38,742 nucleotides of DNA from Rhizobium sp. Q54 (lineage in GTDB: Bacteria > Pseudomonadota > Alphaproteobacteria > Rhizobiales > Beijerinckiaceae), in assembly GCA_945878875.1 (NCBI GenBank), contig CAMCUC010000025.1:1-38742 (forward strand). The letters are read 5' to 3'. Every line of letters starts with the position of its first letter. Position 1 is the first letter of the stretch. Positions 28,901 through 38,253 of this stretch are shown here, piece after piece. A program made the translations under genes and the position numbers. The notes beneath the pieces were generated by a model that worked only from the letters and a program-made list of their open reading frames with translations, did not search any database and had not been told where the DNA came from.

Positions 28901-29875
28901 TTAAGGCAATCCGTTTTCGGGCGCGATCAGCGGCGCAAACGAGAACACGCCCGGCGCATCGGGATCAACGGTCACGCGCACAGCGTGGACGCTTTTGTCG
29001 CCATAGACCTGCAAGCGCGTAACATGCGGCGCGGGCTTGCCGTCCATGTCGAGGAAGCGCGCAACCTCGAAGAAATGATAATCGCCGTAGATCACCAGCA
29101 CCGGTTTGCCGAAATCTTTGGCGTAGCTGGCGACGCTTGTGATCGTTTGCGCGAATGCGGGCGAGTACTCCTCAACCTTGCGGCCCCGATGATGCACATT
29201 GGCCTGCCACGCCAGCACGACTGCCCTTGAATCCTCGTTGCGCGCAGCTTTGAATGCATGCTCGATCCATACGGCGTTGGCCGCGTCGCGGGCGCGGAAT
29301 TCTTCCGCTGCGCCGGGTCGCTTCTCGTCCAGATTGTTGTTTGAGCCCACCACATGCAGCGTCGCAAATTGCACGTCGTTCTTTGAAAAGCGCACGTTCT
29401 CGACGTAAGGCGCAAAGCGCTCTTTCATCAGGAGACCCTGCGATTCAACGCTAATCTGCGTTTTGCCCAGACTCTGTCCGGGCTTTGGGAACATAAGCGC
29501 GCGCACTTTGGCCAGTCGCTCAAGCGGATCGAACCCGCCGCCGCGCGCACGGTGACAATCGGTCCACTCGTTATCGCCGGGCGTGTAGACGAGCGGCGCC
29601 TCCACCGCCTCAAGCTGGCGGGCCGAGAGCTCCAGAATCTCGTTGGAGCAGGGCACGCCGCCCGAAATCATGTCGCCGACATGGATCGAAAACGCCGGCC
29701 TGTCGGCGTTTATGCGAGCGATCAGCCGGTCTACTTTCTCGTAATCGTCAGGGACATTGTAGGGCATGTCGCCGAAGGCTGCGAAGTGGAACGCGCGCGC
29801 GCCCTGTTGCGCCAGCGCCGGATGCAGCGCCACGCTCGACAGAAGGATAGCAGCGACCGCCATTCGTCTCAGCAT
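28901..29875 (-). CDS. Periplasmic metallophosphoesterase (calcineurin-like)
   Basis: A 324-residue protein with signal peptide MLRRMAVAAILLSSVAL...ALAQ (cleavage near residue 22). The mature domain begins with strand and metal-site motifs FAAFGDMPYN (Asp), FSIHVGDMISGG (Gly-Asp) and YTPGDNEWTDCHRA (Gly-Asp-Asn-Glu), followed by SNNNLDE, VVLAWQANVHHRG and VIYGDYHFFEV, which probably supply the distal His ligands. Substrates of such secreted enzymes are unknown. The ATG at 29875 precedes the signal peptide directly. Divergent from the DUF1330 gene; followed by a terminator facing pyrF. Confidence 0.82.
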   Translation of the reverse strand: MLRRMAVAAILLSSVALHPALAQQGARAFHFAAFGDMPYNVPDDYEKVDRLIARINADRPAFSIHVGDMISGGVPCSNEILELSARQLEAVEAPLVYTPGDNEWTDCHRARGGGFDPLERLAKVRALMFPKPGQSLGKTQISVESQGLLMKERFAPYVENVRFSKNDVQFATLHVVGSNNNLDEKRPGAAEEFRARDAANAVWIEHAFKAARNEDSRAVVLAWQANVHHRGRKVEEYSPAFAQTITSVASYAKDFGKPVLVIYGDYHFFEVARFLDMDGKPAPHVTRLQVYGDKSVHAVRVTVDPDAPGVFSFAPLIAPENGLP

Positions 29876-29983
29876 GTCATCCCCGTTAAAATTTCTCGCC
29901 GCACGCAGAGTCTACTAGGCAGCACGTTGGCGGATGATTATCACAGCTTCAAGACAAAGCAGACGTCACATGAGGAGACAAGC

Positions 29984-30274
29984 ATGCCCAAAGGCTATTG
30001 GATTGCGCAGAACGACGTCACGGACCCCGAGACCTACAAGAAATACCTCGCCGGCAGCGCTCCTGCTTTCGTCAAGTATGGCGCCAAATTTCTGGTGCGC
30101 GGCGGGCGCCATTCCGCGCTTCAGGGCAATATCCGCTCGCGTCAGGTGCTGATCGAGTTCGAAAGCTACGAGCAGGCTCTGGCCTGTTTCAACTCGCCCG
30201 AATATCAGGACGCCGCCCAATATCGCCTGAGCGCGGCGCAGGGCGACATCGTGATCGTCGAGGGCGCTGAATAG
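29984..30274 (+). CDS. DUF1330 family protein
   Basis: A 96-residue dimeric alpha/beta-barrel protein of the DUF1330 family (MPKGYWIAQNDVTDPETYKKYL ... GGRHSALQGNIRSRQVLIEFESYEQALACFNSPEYQDA). The YWIA start, KFLVRGG and IEFESYEQALACFNSPEY are the conserved parts. The reaction, if any, is unknown. The GAGGAG ribosome-binding site lies about 7 bases before ATG 29984. In Hyphomicrobiales a DUF1330 gene is often found between pyrF and dapB, as here, apart from the inserted metallophosphoesterase; 73 bases separate it from dapB. Confidence 0.92.
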   Translation: MPKGYWIAQNDVTDPETYKKYLAGSAPAFVKYGAKFLVRGGRHSALQGNIRSRQVLIEFESYEQALACFNSPEYQDAAQYRLSAAQGDIVIVEGAE

Positions 30275-30347
30275 GGCCTCCTTGGCAAGCCCCGCCTGCG
30301 GCGGCTATAGACGCGCATGATTGCCGCAACCGAAAGTGGAGCCGCCG

Positions 30348-31175
30348 GTGGAATCGTCCAAAAGCCAGATGCGTCTCGTCGTCGCCGGAGCGGCGGGCCG
30401 AATGGGGCGCATGCTCGTGCAGGCGATCCACGCCTCGGAGGGAGCTATTCTCGCGGGCGCGCTTGAGCGTCCCGGCTCCAGCGCTTTGGGGCTGGACGCG
30501 GGCGAGCTGGCGGGAATTGGCGCCTGCGGCGTGCTGGTCTCCGACGATCCCTTGAGCGTGCTCGCCAAAGCCGACGGCCTGATCGACTTCACCACGCCCG
30601 ACACCACGATCGCGCTGGCTGGAATCGCCGCCCAAGCCCGCATCGTTCACGTGATAGGCACCACCGGCATTGGCGAGGCCCATCTGGCGGCGCTGGAGGC
30701 GGCGGGCCGCCATGCGGTGATCGTGCGCTCGGGCAATATGAGCCTTGGCGTTAATCTGCTGGCAGGCCTCGTGCGCAAGGTCGCCGCCACGCTTGGCGTT
30801 GATTACGACATCGAGATTGTTGAGATGCACCATCGCATGAAGGTCGACGCGCCTTCGGGCACGGCGCTGATGCTTGGCGAGGCTGCGGCGGAGGGTCGCG
30901 GCGTGTCGCTGGCCGAACAATCGGTGCGCTCGCGAGACGGCCACACCGGCGCCCGGCGCGAGGGCGACATCGGCTTTGCGGCTTTGCGCGGCGGCACGGT
31001 GGTTGGCGATCACGACGCCATTTTTGCGGGGCCGGGCGAGCGGCTGATTCTCAGCCATCGCGCCGAGGACCGCAGCATTTTCGCCCGCGGCGCCGTGCGC
31101 GCCGCCCTCTGGGGCCATGGCCGCAAGCCGGGGCAATATTCCATGGCCGACGTGCTCGGCCTCGCAGATCTCTAA
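30348..31175 (+). CDS. dapB: 4-hydroxy-tetrahydrodipicolinate reductase
   Basis: DapB reduces HTPA to tetrahydrodipicolinate with NAD(P)H in the lysine/diaminopimelate pathway. The Rossmann motif [49 protein letters not shown] and the catalytic signature [16 protein letters not shown] (His and Lys) are all present; the C-terminal half ends [17 protein letters not shown]. Start choice: GTG 30348 has GGAG six bases before it and gives 275 residues; ATG 30369 would start right at the Rossmann strand, and TTG 30321 is upstream. Same strand as gpmA, which begins 30 bases after the stop, so probably an operon. Confidence 0.96.
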   Translation: MESSKSQMRLVVAGAAGRMGRMLVQAIHASEGAILAGALERPGSSALGLDAGELAGIGACGVLVSDDPLSVLAKADGLIDFTTPDTTIALAGIAAQARIVHVIGTTGIGEAHLAALEAAGRHAVIVRSGNMSLGVNLLAGLVRKVAATLGVDYDIEIVEMHHRMKVDAPSGTALMLGEAAAEGRGVSLAEQSVRSRDGHTGARREGDIGFAALRGGTVVGDHDAIFAGPGERLILSHRAEDRSIFARGAVRAALWGHGRKPGQYSMADVLGLADL

Positions 31176-31205
31176 GCCAATCCAACCATAAATGGAGCCG
31201 CCTGA

Positions 31206-31826
31206 ATGGACCGCACTTTAGTTCTCATCCGCCATGGCCAGAGCGACTGGAACCTGAAGAATTTGTTCACTGGCTGGAAAGACCCTGATTTGACGCCGGT
31301 TGGGATTCAGGAAGCGCGCGCCGCCGGGCAACGCCTGAAGGCGATTGGCGTTGGCTTCGACAAAGTATTCACCTCTGCGCTGACGCGCGCCCAGAACACC
31401 ACGAAGCTGGTGCTGGAAGAGCTTGGTCAATCGCATCTTGACGTGGTGCGGGACAAGCAGCTCAACGAGCGCGATTACGGCGATCTGTCGGGCCTCAACA
31501 AGGCCGAAGCCGCGGTGAAATGGGGCGACGAGCAGGTGATGATCTGGCGCCGCTCCTACTACATTCCCCCGCCCGGCGGCGAAAGCCTGCGCGACACGCT
31601 AGCCCGCGTGCTGCCCTATTATTGCCAGGACATCCTGCCCTGCGTGCTGCGCGGCGAGCGCACGGCTGTTGTGGCGCACGGAAACTCATTGCGCGCTTTG
31701 CTGATGGTGCTGGAGCGCGCCACGCCCGAGACGATCCCCCACATCGAGCTGGCGACGGGCATTCCGGTTGTCTACCGCCTGCGCGCTGATTCGACGGTTG
31801 AGTCGAAGCAGGTTCTGGAGGGGTAG
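31206..31826 (+). CDS. gpmA: 2,3-bisphosphoglycerate-dependent phosphoglycerate mutase
   Basis: A 206-residue histidine phosphatase-fold enzyme interconverting 3- and 2-phosphoglycerate. [20 protein letters not shown] carries the phosphohistidine, [11 protein letters not shown] and [15 protein letters not shown] the catalytic Arg and Glu, and [13 protein letters not shown] the second His. It is of the short alphaproteobacterial class, which lacks some of the C-terminal residues of the E. coli enzyme (about 250). Begins 30 bases after dapB with a TGGAG ribosome-binding site (dapB-gpmA is a pairing I recall from related genomes). Followed by a palindromic repeat before convergent aroA. Confidence 0.95.
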   Translation: MDRTLVLIRHGQSDWNLKNLFTGWKDPDLTPVGIQEARAAGQRLKAIGVGFDKVFTSALTRAQNTTKLVLEELGQSHLDVVRDKQLNERDYGDLSGLNKAEAAVKWGDEQVMIWRRSYYIPPPGGESLRDTLARVLPYYCQDILPCVLRGERTAVVAHGNSLRALLMVLERATPETIPHIELATGIPVVYRLRADSTVESKQVLEG

Positions 31827-31850
31827 GGGGCTAGCCTCCACCTCTGTGCG

Positions 31851-31938
31851 CGTCATCCCGGCGAATGCCGGGAGATAGACCCACGGCAAGCCGCGAGCGT
31901 GCGGACTGCCGTGGATGGCGGCAGTAGCCGCCATGACG
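31851..31938. repeat. Interspersed palindromic repeat, CGTCATCCCGGC type (copy 2)
   Basis: Located between the convergent gpmA and aroA genes. Starts CGTCATCCCGGCGAATGCCG, contains CCACGGCAAGCCG and CTGCCGTGGATGGCGG, and ends GCCGCCATGACG. Internal arms CCACGGCA / TGCCGTGG form a stem. Same family as the repeats at 25263 and 38172. Confidence 0.75.
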
Positions 31939-31946
31939 TAGATGGC

Positions 31947-33341
<1,395 letters not shown>

Positions 33342-33522
33342 CTATGAAAAGAGCGAATAAAAGATGAGGCGCTCGTACCACGCTCCCCCGCGCCGTGTCA
33401 TTACGACAGCGTTTTTGCGATTTCCCATTTGACAGGGGCGCTGCCCGGCACTAACCGGAATCCGCAATTAGGGCCGGACGGGCGCGTCGCGGGCTGAACA
33501 GATCATTTACGCCACAGGGAAG

Positions 33523-33891
33523 ATGGACGTGGCCAAACCCGACCTCGGCAGCAAAAGGCAGTGTCAGAGCTGCGCTGCGAAATTTTTCGACCTTAACAAG
33601 TCGCCGATCTTGTGCCCCAAATGCGGCGCAACGTTTGTGGCCGCCGCCATCACCCGCGCGCCTGCGCGGGCGGCTGTCGCCGACGACGAGCCGGAGCTTG
33701 ATTCGGCCGGCCCCGAACTCGTGTCGCTTGAAGAAGCCGACGGCGAGGGCAAGGAGGCCGTAGTCGCCGATGACATCGAGATTGAGGACGACGGCGCCGC
33801 CGACGAAACTTTCCTTGAAGAAGAGGAAGAGGATCCCGACGACGTCTCCGCCCTCATCGACGGCGACATCGAGGACGACGAGGAAAGCTGA
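33523..33891 (+). CDS. TIGR02300 / FYDLN-acid family zinc-ribbon protein
   Basis: A 122-residue protein with an N-terminal zinc ribbon (CQSCAAKFFDLNKSPILCPKCGATF; the FYDLN-like word is FFDLN) and a long, very acidic low-complexity tail (EEEEEDPDDVSALIDGDIEDDEE). The family is found in alphaproteobacteria and has no established function. AGGGA lies directly before ATG 33523. Its position, divergent from aroA and upstream of tRNA-Ala, is the usual one in Hyphomicrobiales. The acidic C-terminus could mimic nucleic acid or bind a basic partner; that is speculation. Confidence 0.9.
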   Translation: MDVAKPDLGSKRQCQSCAAKFFDLNKSPILCPKCGATFVAAAITRAPARAAVADDEPELDSAGPELVSLEEADGEGKEAVVADDIEIEDDGAADETFLEEEEEDPDDVSALIDGDIEDDEES

Positions 33892-34076
33892 TCGCGAAAG
33901 GCTTTTCGCGCTCATCGCAAGGATCGCGCGATTATGCCGCGATTACGGGTTGTGCAGCGGCTGCGTTCCGTCTATACGACCCTCCGTTGCGCTGTTTGCA
34001 CAGCGACACAGGCGGTCCTCCCCAAAAGGACCGACCAATTTCTTCGGCTCTGGAACGTGTTCCCGAGCTGAAAAGT

Positions 34077-34152
<76 letters not shown>

Positions 34153-34266
34153 AAACTTTCCGATAGAATCTTTGTTCAGTTCTTTGCTCGCTTTGGCACT
34201 TGGGCTTTTAGCCTTCATGGCTGTTGCGCCAGTGGCGCTCGCTGTTTCATCGACCATGATTCCAAC

Positions 34267-34402
34267 GCGTCATGGCCGTCCCTGGACTTGATCCGGGGAT
34301 CCGTCCCGGCAACCCACGCCGACGTGAGCCTCGCGGCTGACAGCATAAAGCCACGGCTTGCGCCGTTTGCCTGAATGGACGGGTCAAGCCCGTCCATGAC
34401 GG
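34267..34402. repeat. Interspersed palindromic repeat, CGTCATGGCCG variant (copy 3)
   Basis: About 115 bases after tRNA-Ala. Begins GCGTCATGGCCGTCCCTGGA, and the right arm reads GGACGGGTCAAGCCCGTCCA then TGACGG, so the ends form an inverted repeat typical of longer versions of the CGTCATSSCCGG elements. No protein is encoded here. With the element at 34456 it accounts for most of the 34153-34572 stretch. Confidence 0.65.
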
Positions 34403-34455
34403 CCTCAGCATGTGCGTTTTGTCTTGCAGCGATGCGTCTTGCAGAAGCGCCACCT

Positions 34456-34572
34456 TCGGACGGCGGGCTTCCAGCCCGCACCTTTTTATGCCGGCGACTG
34501 TGCGCAATCAGCCGTGACGCCTATTCTTCCCGGCGCCCCATGCGGGCTGGAAACCCGCGGTCCAAAGAGACC
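34456..34572. repeat. Hairpin repeat element, left copy (A)
   Basis: Two inverted arms, GGACGGCGGGCTTCCAGCCC then GCA on the left and TGCGGGCTGGAAACCCGCGG then TCC on the right, separated by about 60 bases. The last 37 bases (34536-34572) match 37684-37720 with one difference. It is the 3' flank of a relic gene, exactly as the right copy is the 3' flank of the intact gene at 37721. Looks like a REP-doublet or MITE-like element; contains GCGGTCCAAAG (34557-34567). Confidence 0.7.
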
Positions 34573-34697
34573 TTGCCGTCGCAGCCAGGCCTATCCAAAC
34601 AACAGCTGGCTGATTCGGCGCGTTTCGATGCGATGGAATCCGCAGCTGGTCCATGCGCGGTCCCCGGCGCCCGGTCCGTCCTTGCCCAAAGGCGCGC
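34573..34697 (-). pseudogene. Decayed, internally deleted copy of the small membrane-protein gene found at 37721-38050
   Basis: The minus strand reads GAPLGKDGPGAGDRAW then TSCGFHRIETRRIS, which lines up with GSPLGDEGPGAGDRAW then SSYGFQRIEMRRIS of the intact gene. It then jumps across the membrane helices to a stop and AWLRR, the last residues of the intact protein. Over 83 aligned bases (34610-34692 against 37869-37951) I count nine mismatches. The N-terminal 30 or so codons are missing: the copy ends where the recombinase frame closes at 34701. There is no start codon and an in-frame stop, so it is non-functional. Confidence 0.8.
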
Positions 34698-34700
34698 CGC

Positions 34701-35165
34701 CTACATCGTCGACCAGCGTCCGCCGCGATATTCCTTCGACGCGGGCATGTTTTTCGTCGACTTCGGTCGCTCGTTTAAAATAGCAAATTCCCAGTCTGCG
34801 GTGGCCGACAGGATTTCAATGGTCCGTCTCGACTCCGGCTTGGACGTTTCGAAAACAGAACCGCCAAACATCAGAACACGCAAGGACGCGCCGTGATCAG
34901 CCAATTGCTCGATCACGTCCATCAATTCTCCTGCGGACTTGGCGATCCGGTCGATGCTGGTCACGACCAGCACGTCGCCCTCGCGCATGAAGCTCAGCGC
35001 GGTCTCCTTCTCGCTGCGTTTGCGCGAGGTTTCGCTCGTGTCGGTGAAGAATTTGATGCACCCGGCGGCTCTAAGGACACGCTCCTGATTCTGGACCCCG
35101 CTGCCGTCAAGGCCAAGCGGATCCAACTTCTCGGTGGGCGAAGAACGGCAATAGCCAATCAGCAT
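34701..35165 (-). CDS. Serine recombinase (resolvase/invertase) catalytic domain, truncated before the DNA-binding domain
   Basis: About 154 residues. The N-terminus MLIGYCRSSP aligns with the resolvase YARVS motif, with the second Ser as the probable nucleophile. EGDVLVVTSIDRIAKSAGELMDVIEQLADHGASL matches the family core (usual DRLARS; the second Arg is Lys here). The E-helix region (EILSATADWEFAILNERPKS) follows, but then the protein stops with no helix-turn-helix. The usual RP(E/G)L arginine segment is also altered (SETSRKRSEKE). The frame closes at the border of the relic gene, so the 3' part was probably lost in a rearrangement. ATG 35165 has AGGA nine bases upstream; ATG 35174 is in frame. 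Probably inactive or only able to bind as a heterodimer; type uncertain between gene and pseudogene. Confidence 0.75.
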   Translation of the reverse strand: MLIGYCRSSPTEKLDPLGLDGSGVQNQERVLRAAGCIKFFTDTSETSRKRSEKETALSFMREGDVLVVTSIDRIAKSAGELMDVIEQLADHGASLRVLMFGGSVFETSKPESRRTIEILSATADWEFAILNERPKSTKNMPASKEYRGGRWSTM

Positions 35166-35244
35166 CTTATGCATTCCTGTTGTTAAGGCTGCTCGGGACT
35201 TCCTGGGACAAGGTTCAGACCAGACCGCCGAATCGAAGGACTAT

Positions 35245-35302
35245 TTCACATTAATAATCATATATGATATTAGATTATCATAATTTTATGTCAATCTGTC
35301 AA
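35245..35302. promoter_or_regulatory. AT-rich divergent promoter region with a 12-bp palindrome between recombinase and response regulator
   Basis: Minus strand: TTGACA (complement of 35297-35302), 17 bases, GATAAT (complement of 35274-35279), near the sigma-70 consensus and pointing to the recombinase. Plus strand: TTCACA (35245-35250), 17 bases, TATTAG (35268-35273), pointing to the response regulator. The perfect palindrome ATCATATATGAT (35257-35268) lies inside the plus-strand spacer and at the expected minus-strand start. It could be an operator shared by both genes or a recombinase res subsite. The rest of 35166-35472 contains nothing else I can support. Confidence 0.5.
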
Positions 35303-35472
35303 AATCTAGACGCTCCGGAGCCTTCCAAACCTAGAGATTACCTCCTCTTTCGTTGCGGCATTGACGCTGTCGCCATCGGCAAGAGGACCAAAGTCAAGCC
35401 TTGAAACTTGCAATTTTCAGTCTGATCAATCAAACAGAAAACAGATCTCACCAGTGGAATGTATTTCGTACC

Positions 35473-36162
35473 ATGGCTGCCGACACGCAACGCCTGTGCA
35501 TCATCGACGACGATAAGGATTATGGCGAATTTCTCGCTGATTTCTTGCGCTCTCAGGGTTTTGACGTCGATTTGTTTACCTCTGGGGCGGATTTCATCCG
35601 CGACGGGACCGCAGATAGATATGATTTTTTTCTGATCGACCTCGGCCTTCCCGGCATCGACGGCGTCGATCTCATCATATTGCTTCGAGCCAAGTCCCGC
35701 GCCGGCATCATCATCATCAGTGGACGTATGGGGCCCGACGCCTTCAATTCAGGGCTTTCCGCCGGCGCCGACATGTTTCTCAACAAGCCCGTCCGTTTCG
35801 ATCAGGTACTGCAGGCCATCAAGACGGTAAGCCGCCGGATCACAACAGGAGATGGCGGGCAAACCTCGTGGACGCTCAGCGTGCGCGCCTCCGAGTTAAA
35901 GTGCTCCAACGGCCTTGCTGCGCAATTGACGGCCCTGGAATTGCGGATGCTTCAACTTCTCGCGGAGGCTGGCGAGGGCGGCATAGATCGCATGAGCCTC
36001 AGTGCAAACGTGAGCATACAGGAAACAGGTTCGTCGCGTAATCTTGACGCAGCGGTTTTTCGGCTGCGCAAGAAGATTGAGCAAGCCACCCAAAGGCCGG
36101 CGCCTATTCGCACATTGCACGCCATTGGTTACTCCATCACCGGCCAGGTAAGCATCGACTAG
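35473..36162 (+). CDS. OmpR/PhoB-family response regulator
   Basis: 229 residues: a receiver domain (1-120) with acidic pocket IIDDDKD, phosphoacceptor Asp56 in FFLIDLGLPGIDG, Ser83 and Lys105 (NKPV), then a winged-helix DNA-binding domain (about 140-229) with LTALELRMLQLLAEAGEGGIDR, SRNLDAAVFRLRKKIEQ and IRTLHAIGYSIT. ATG 35473 begins just before the receiver fold; a TTG at 35401 in frame would add 24 residues and has AGAGGA upstream, so the start is not certain. The kinase gene begins 21 bases downstream, forming a two-component operon. Base composition is more AT-rich than the housekeeping genes. Targets are unknown; autoregulation at the upstream palindrome is possible. Confidence 0.92.
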   Translation: MAADTQRLCIIDDDKDYGEFLADFLRSQGFDVDLFTSGADFIRDGTADRYDFFLIDLGLPGIDGVDLIILLRAKSRAGIIIISGRMGPDAFNSGLSAGADMFLNKPVRFDQVLQAIKTVSRRITTGDGGQTSWTLSVRASELKCSNGLAAQLTALELRMLQLLAEAGEGGIDRMSLSANVSIQETGSSRNLDAAVFRLRKKIEQATQRPAPIRTLHAIGYSITGQVSID

Positions 36163-36183
36163 CTCAATCAGGGTGAGGCGTGC

Positions 36184-37569
36184 GTGTATAATCAAGTTTG
36201 GATGGTGCACTTCTGGTTGCTGCTCGCGGTTGCATCCACGATCGCCGCCTTGTGGCTGCTAACGGGCAAGAGGAGCCTGAAATACTGGTTCTTGTCGGAT
36301 ATCGTCGCCTTGGCGAGCCTTACCCTTTTTTATAATGACCCCGAAAATCGGAGCATAATCCACCTTATCGCTTTTCCACTGTTTTCATGGCTGATGATAT
36401 ACTTGCGGCTTGTCGCGGTGGCACAGCAAGAATTTGTTCAAAGTATTCAGCGCTACGCTTTCGGCTGCGCTGCAGGCCTCATCGCAATCAGGCTCGCAAT
36501 CTATCCCAATGTGGACAGTCCAAGCCTTCTCGCAGCAAATTCTTTCCTGTTCTCCATCCTCGCCATAATGATGCTCGTGGCTATCCTACGCAACAAGGAA
36601 TGGGGCGTCACATTCGGCAGCATCCTCGTCATGCTGTCTACCTTTATCTATGTTCTTGTTAGCCTCTTTCGCGGCGTATCAATGATCTACGGGCCAACCG
36701 GTATTTTCATGAATACGCAAACAATTTATCTATCGGGATCGACCGGTATCATAGTTACCGCAGTGGCCGCCCACCTCGGCTTCATCATCATGGTGTTCGA
36801 GAAAATGCATCGGTCGCAAATGCTTTCCGTAGCGCAGATCGCGCGGGAAGCTGCAGGACGCGAGCAAGCCGAAAAGCGTGAACTCGAAATCCAGCGCGTC
36901 TCCGAAGAACAAAAGGCGTTGATCGAAGTCCTTACGCACGAAGTGCGCCAGCCGCTCAACAACGCCTCCGCCGCTCTCCAGTCTATTACGCACGAACTGG
37001 CTGTCGATAAAGCGCCACGTCACCTGGAGGCCGTCTTGCGCGCCCAGAGCGTCATCGAAAACGTCAGCACAGCGCTCTCAAATGCTCTTATTGCGGCCAC
37101 CATCCTGGAGCGTCAGCAAAAGTTCTACCCGGCGCGCTGCGAACCCGTCGCTATAGCTGAAATCGTTGCGCTCGATTTCAACAGTCCCGACCGCAAGCGA
37201 ATTAGGATAGTGGCGGCTAACGCCCCCCTTTTCATTACGGTTGATCCAATTCTCATGCGCATTGCTCTGCGCAATTTGTTCGACAACGCGCTGCGCTATG
37301 GATTGGCTGATTCAGAAGTGCTGGTCGAAATTTATGAAGATGAAGCGCGCATGGGCGTCGTGTTCAACATCTCCAACGAGGAGACTGATCCCACATGGAG
37401 CGACGGGGTCGATATCTTCGCCCGCCGGGTGCGGGGCGCCAGCCCGAAGATCAGCGGTTCGGGGATGGGTCTTTATATCGCAGCCGAAATCGCCAAGCTT
37501 CATAAGGGGTCGCTCACGACGCACGTGGCGGGCGGGCACCGAGTTTTCTGCCTGTTCCTCGGCGACTAA
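36184..37569 (+). CDS. Polytopic sensor histidine kinase with a degenerate ATP-binding G1 box
   Basis: 461 residues from GTG 36184. The N-terminal 215 residues contain about seven hydrophobic helices with short loops and no large periplasmic domain, so the signal is probably sensed in the membrane. A coiled coil (about 218-247) leads to HisKA with the H-box EVLTHEVRQPLNN (His252). The ATPase domain has the N-box RNLFDNALRYG (Asn368) and the G2 box GSGMGLYIA (425-433), but the G1 box DxGxG is replaced by SNEETDP. Some kinases with NEGPPI-type boxes are active, so this need not mean loss of function. Partner of the regulator just upstream. AT-rich relative to the window; part of the module between the duplicated flanks. 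Confidence 0.9.
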   Translation: MYNQVWMVHFWLLLAVASTIAALWLLTGKRSLKYWFLSDIVALASLTLFYNDPENRSIIHLIAFPLFSWLMIYLRLVAVAQQEFVQSIQRYAFGCAAGLIAIRLAIYPNVDSPSLLAANSFLFSILAIMMLVAILRNKEWGVTFGSILVMLSTFIYVLVSLFRGVSMIYGPTGIFMNTQTIYLSGSTGIIVTAVAAHLGFIIMVFEKMHRSQMLSVAQIAREAAGREQAEKRELEIQRVSEEQKALIEVLTHEVRQPLNNASAALQSITHELAVDKAPRHLEAVLRAQSVIENVSTALSNALIAATILERQQKFYPARCEPVAIAEIVALDFNSPDRKRIRIVAANAPLFITVDPILMRIALRNLFDNALRYGLADSEVLVEIYEDEARMGVVFNISNEETDPTWSDGVDIFARRVRGASPKISGSGMGLYIAAEIAKLHKGSLTTHVAGGHRVFCLFLGD

Positions 37570-37612
37570 ACGGACATAAGAACGCGCCGGCGCGCACCCG
37601 AGGCTGGCGGTT

Positions 37613-37720
37613 TGTTTTGGGCCGCGGGTTTCCTGCCCGCATTCTTGTCAGCCGCAGTGCCGCTGGCGTTCTTTTCTGCCGGCCCCCATGCGGGCTGGAA
37701 GCCCGCGGTCCAAAGAGACC
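37613..37720. repeat. Hairpin repeat element, right copy (B)
   Basis: Arms GGGCCGCGGGTTTCCTGCCC then GCA on the left and TGCGGGCTGGAAGCCCGCGG then TCC on the right, with about 45 bases between. Bases 37684-37720 match 34536-34572 with one difference. It fills the gap between the convergent kinase gene and the small membrane-protein gene and may terminate both. Contains GCGGTCCAAAG at 37705-37715. Confidence 0.7.
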
Positions 37721-38050
37721 CTAACGCCGCAAAACCCGCCGCAGCCACGCCGCGCCGAACGATAGCGCGGCGAGACCGGCGATGATGGGGAGCGCGATCA
37801 GCATGGTTCCGGCGATCAGCACGAGCAGGCTCAACGCGATCAGCGCCCATATGAACAGGCGCAGCGGGCTGATACGGCGCATTTCGATGCGCTGGAATCC
37901 GTAGCTGCTCCATGCGCGGTCCCCGGCGCCCGGCCCCTCGTCGCCCAAAGGGGAGCCCGGGCGCGTCGGCGGCAGGATTTCGGGCTCGCTGCGCGGGGTC
38001 TCTGGGCTTGGGCGCGAATCGGGGCCGTGTTTAAAGGGCTCGTCAGCCAT
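37721..38050 (-). CDS. Small membrane protein of unknown function (109 aa)
   Basis: A proline- and charge-rich cytoplasmic N-terminus of about 60 residues (MADEPFKHGPDSRPSPETPRSEPEILPPTRPGSPLGDEGPGAGDRAWSS is its general character) is followed by a hydrophobic stretch of about 40 residues that can form two helices (LFIWALIALSLLVLIAGTML and IALPIIAGLAALSFGAAWL) and a basic end RRVLRR. I do not recognise a named family. A decayed second copy lies at 34573-34697. ATG 38050 is the natural start. Its 3' end overlaps the hairpin repeat border. Confidence 0.78.
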   Translation of the reverse strand: MADEPFKHGPDSRPSPETPRSEPEILPPTRPGSPLGDEGPGAGDRAWSSYGFQRIEMRRISPLRLFIWALIALSLLVLIAGTMLIALPIIAGLAALSFGAAWLRRVLRR

Positions 38051-38171
38051 AATCCTGTTCCATATGGCGGGGCGTCCGCCGGTTTATGCTGCAATATAGC
38101 GCCGAATGCGGTTTATGACGATCAGCGTAGACACGAGGCTGCGGGCGTGTTTCACCATCATGCCCTTAATG

Positions 38172-38253
38172 CGTCATCCCGGCGAAGGCCGGGATCCACG
38201 GCAGGGTTTGAGCTTGTGGCTTGCCGTGGATGGCCGCCTTCGCGACCATGACG
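38172..38253. repeat. Interspersed palindromic repeat, CGTCATCCCGGC type (copy 4)
   Basis: Starts CGTCATCCCGGCGAAGGCCG, contains ATCCACGGCAG and TTGCCGTGGATGGCCG, and ends CCATGACG. Inner arms ATCCACGGCA / TTGCCGTGGAT form a stem. It occupies part of the 280-base region between the small membrane-protein gene and the methyltransferase gene; I see no gene in the rest of that region. Confidence 0.8.

Noticed and set aside
34375-34896. 173-codon plus-strand frame between tRNA-Ala and the recombinase
   Set aside because: It passes through the hairpin repeat, the relic gene and the antisense recombinase; no coherent protein character.
38027-38251. 74-codon open frame across the palindromic repeat
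   Set aside because: It consists largely of repeat sequence and the antisense start of the 37721 gene, with low-complexity Arg/Pro content.
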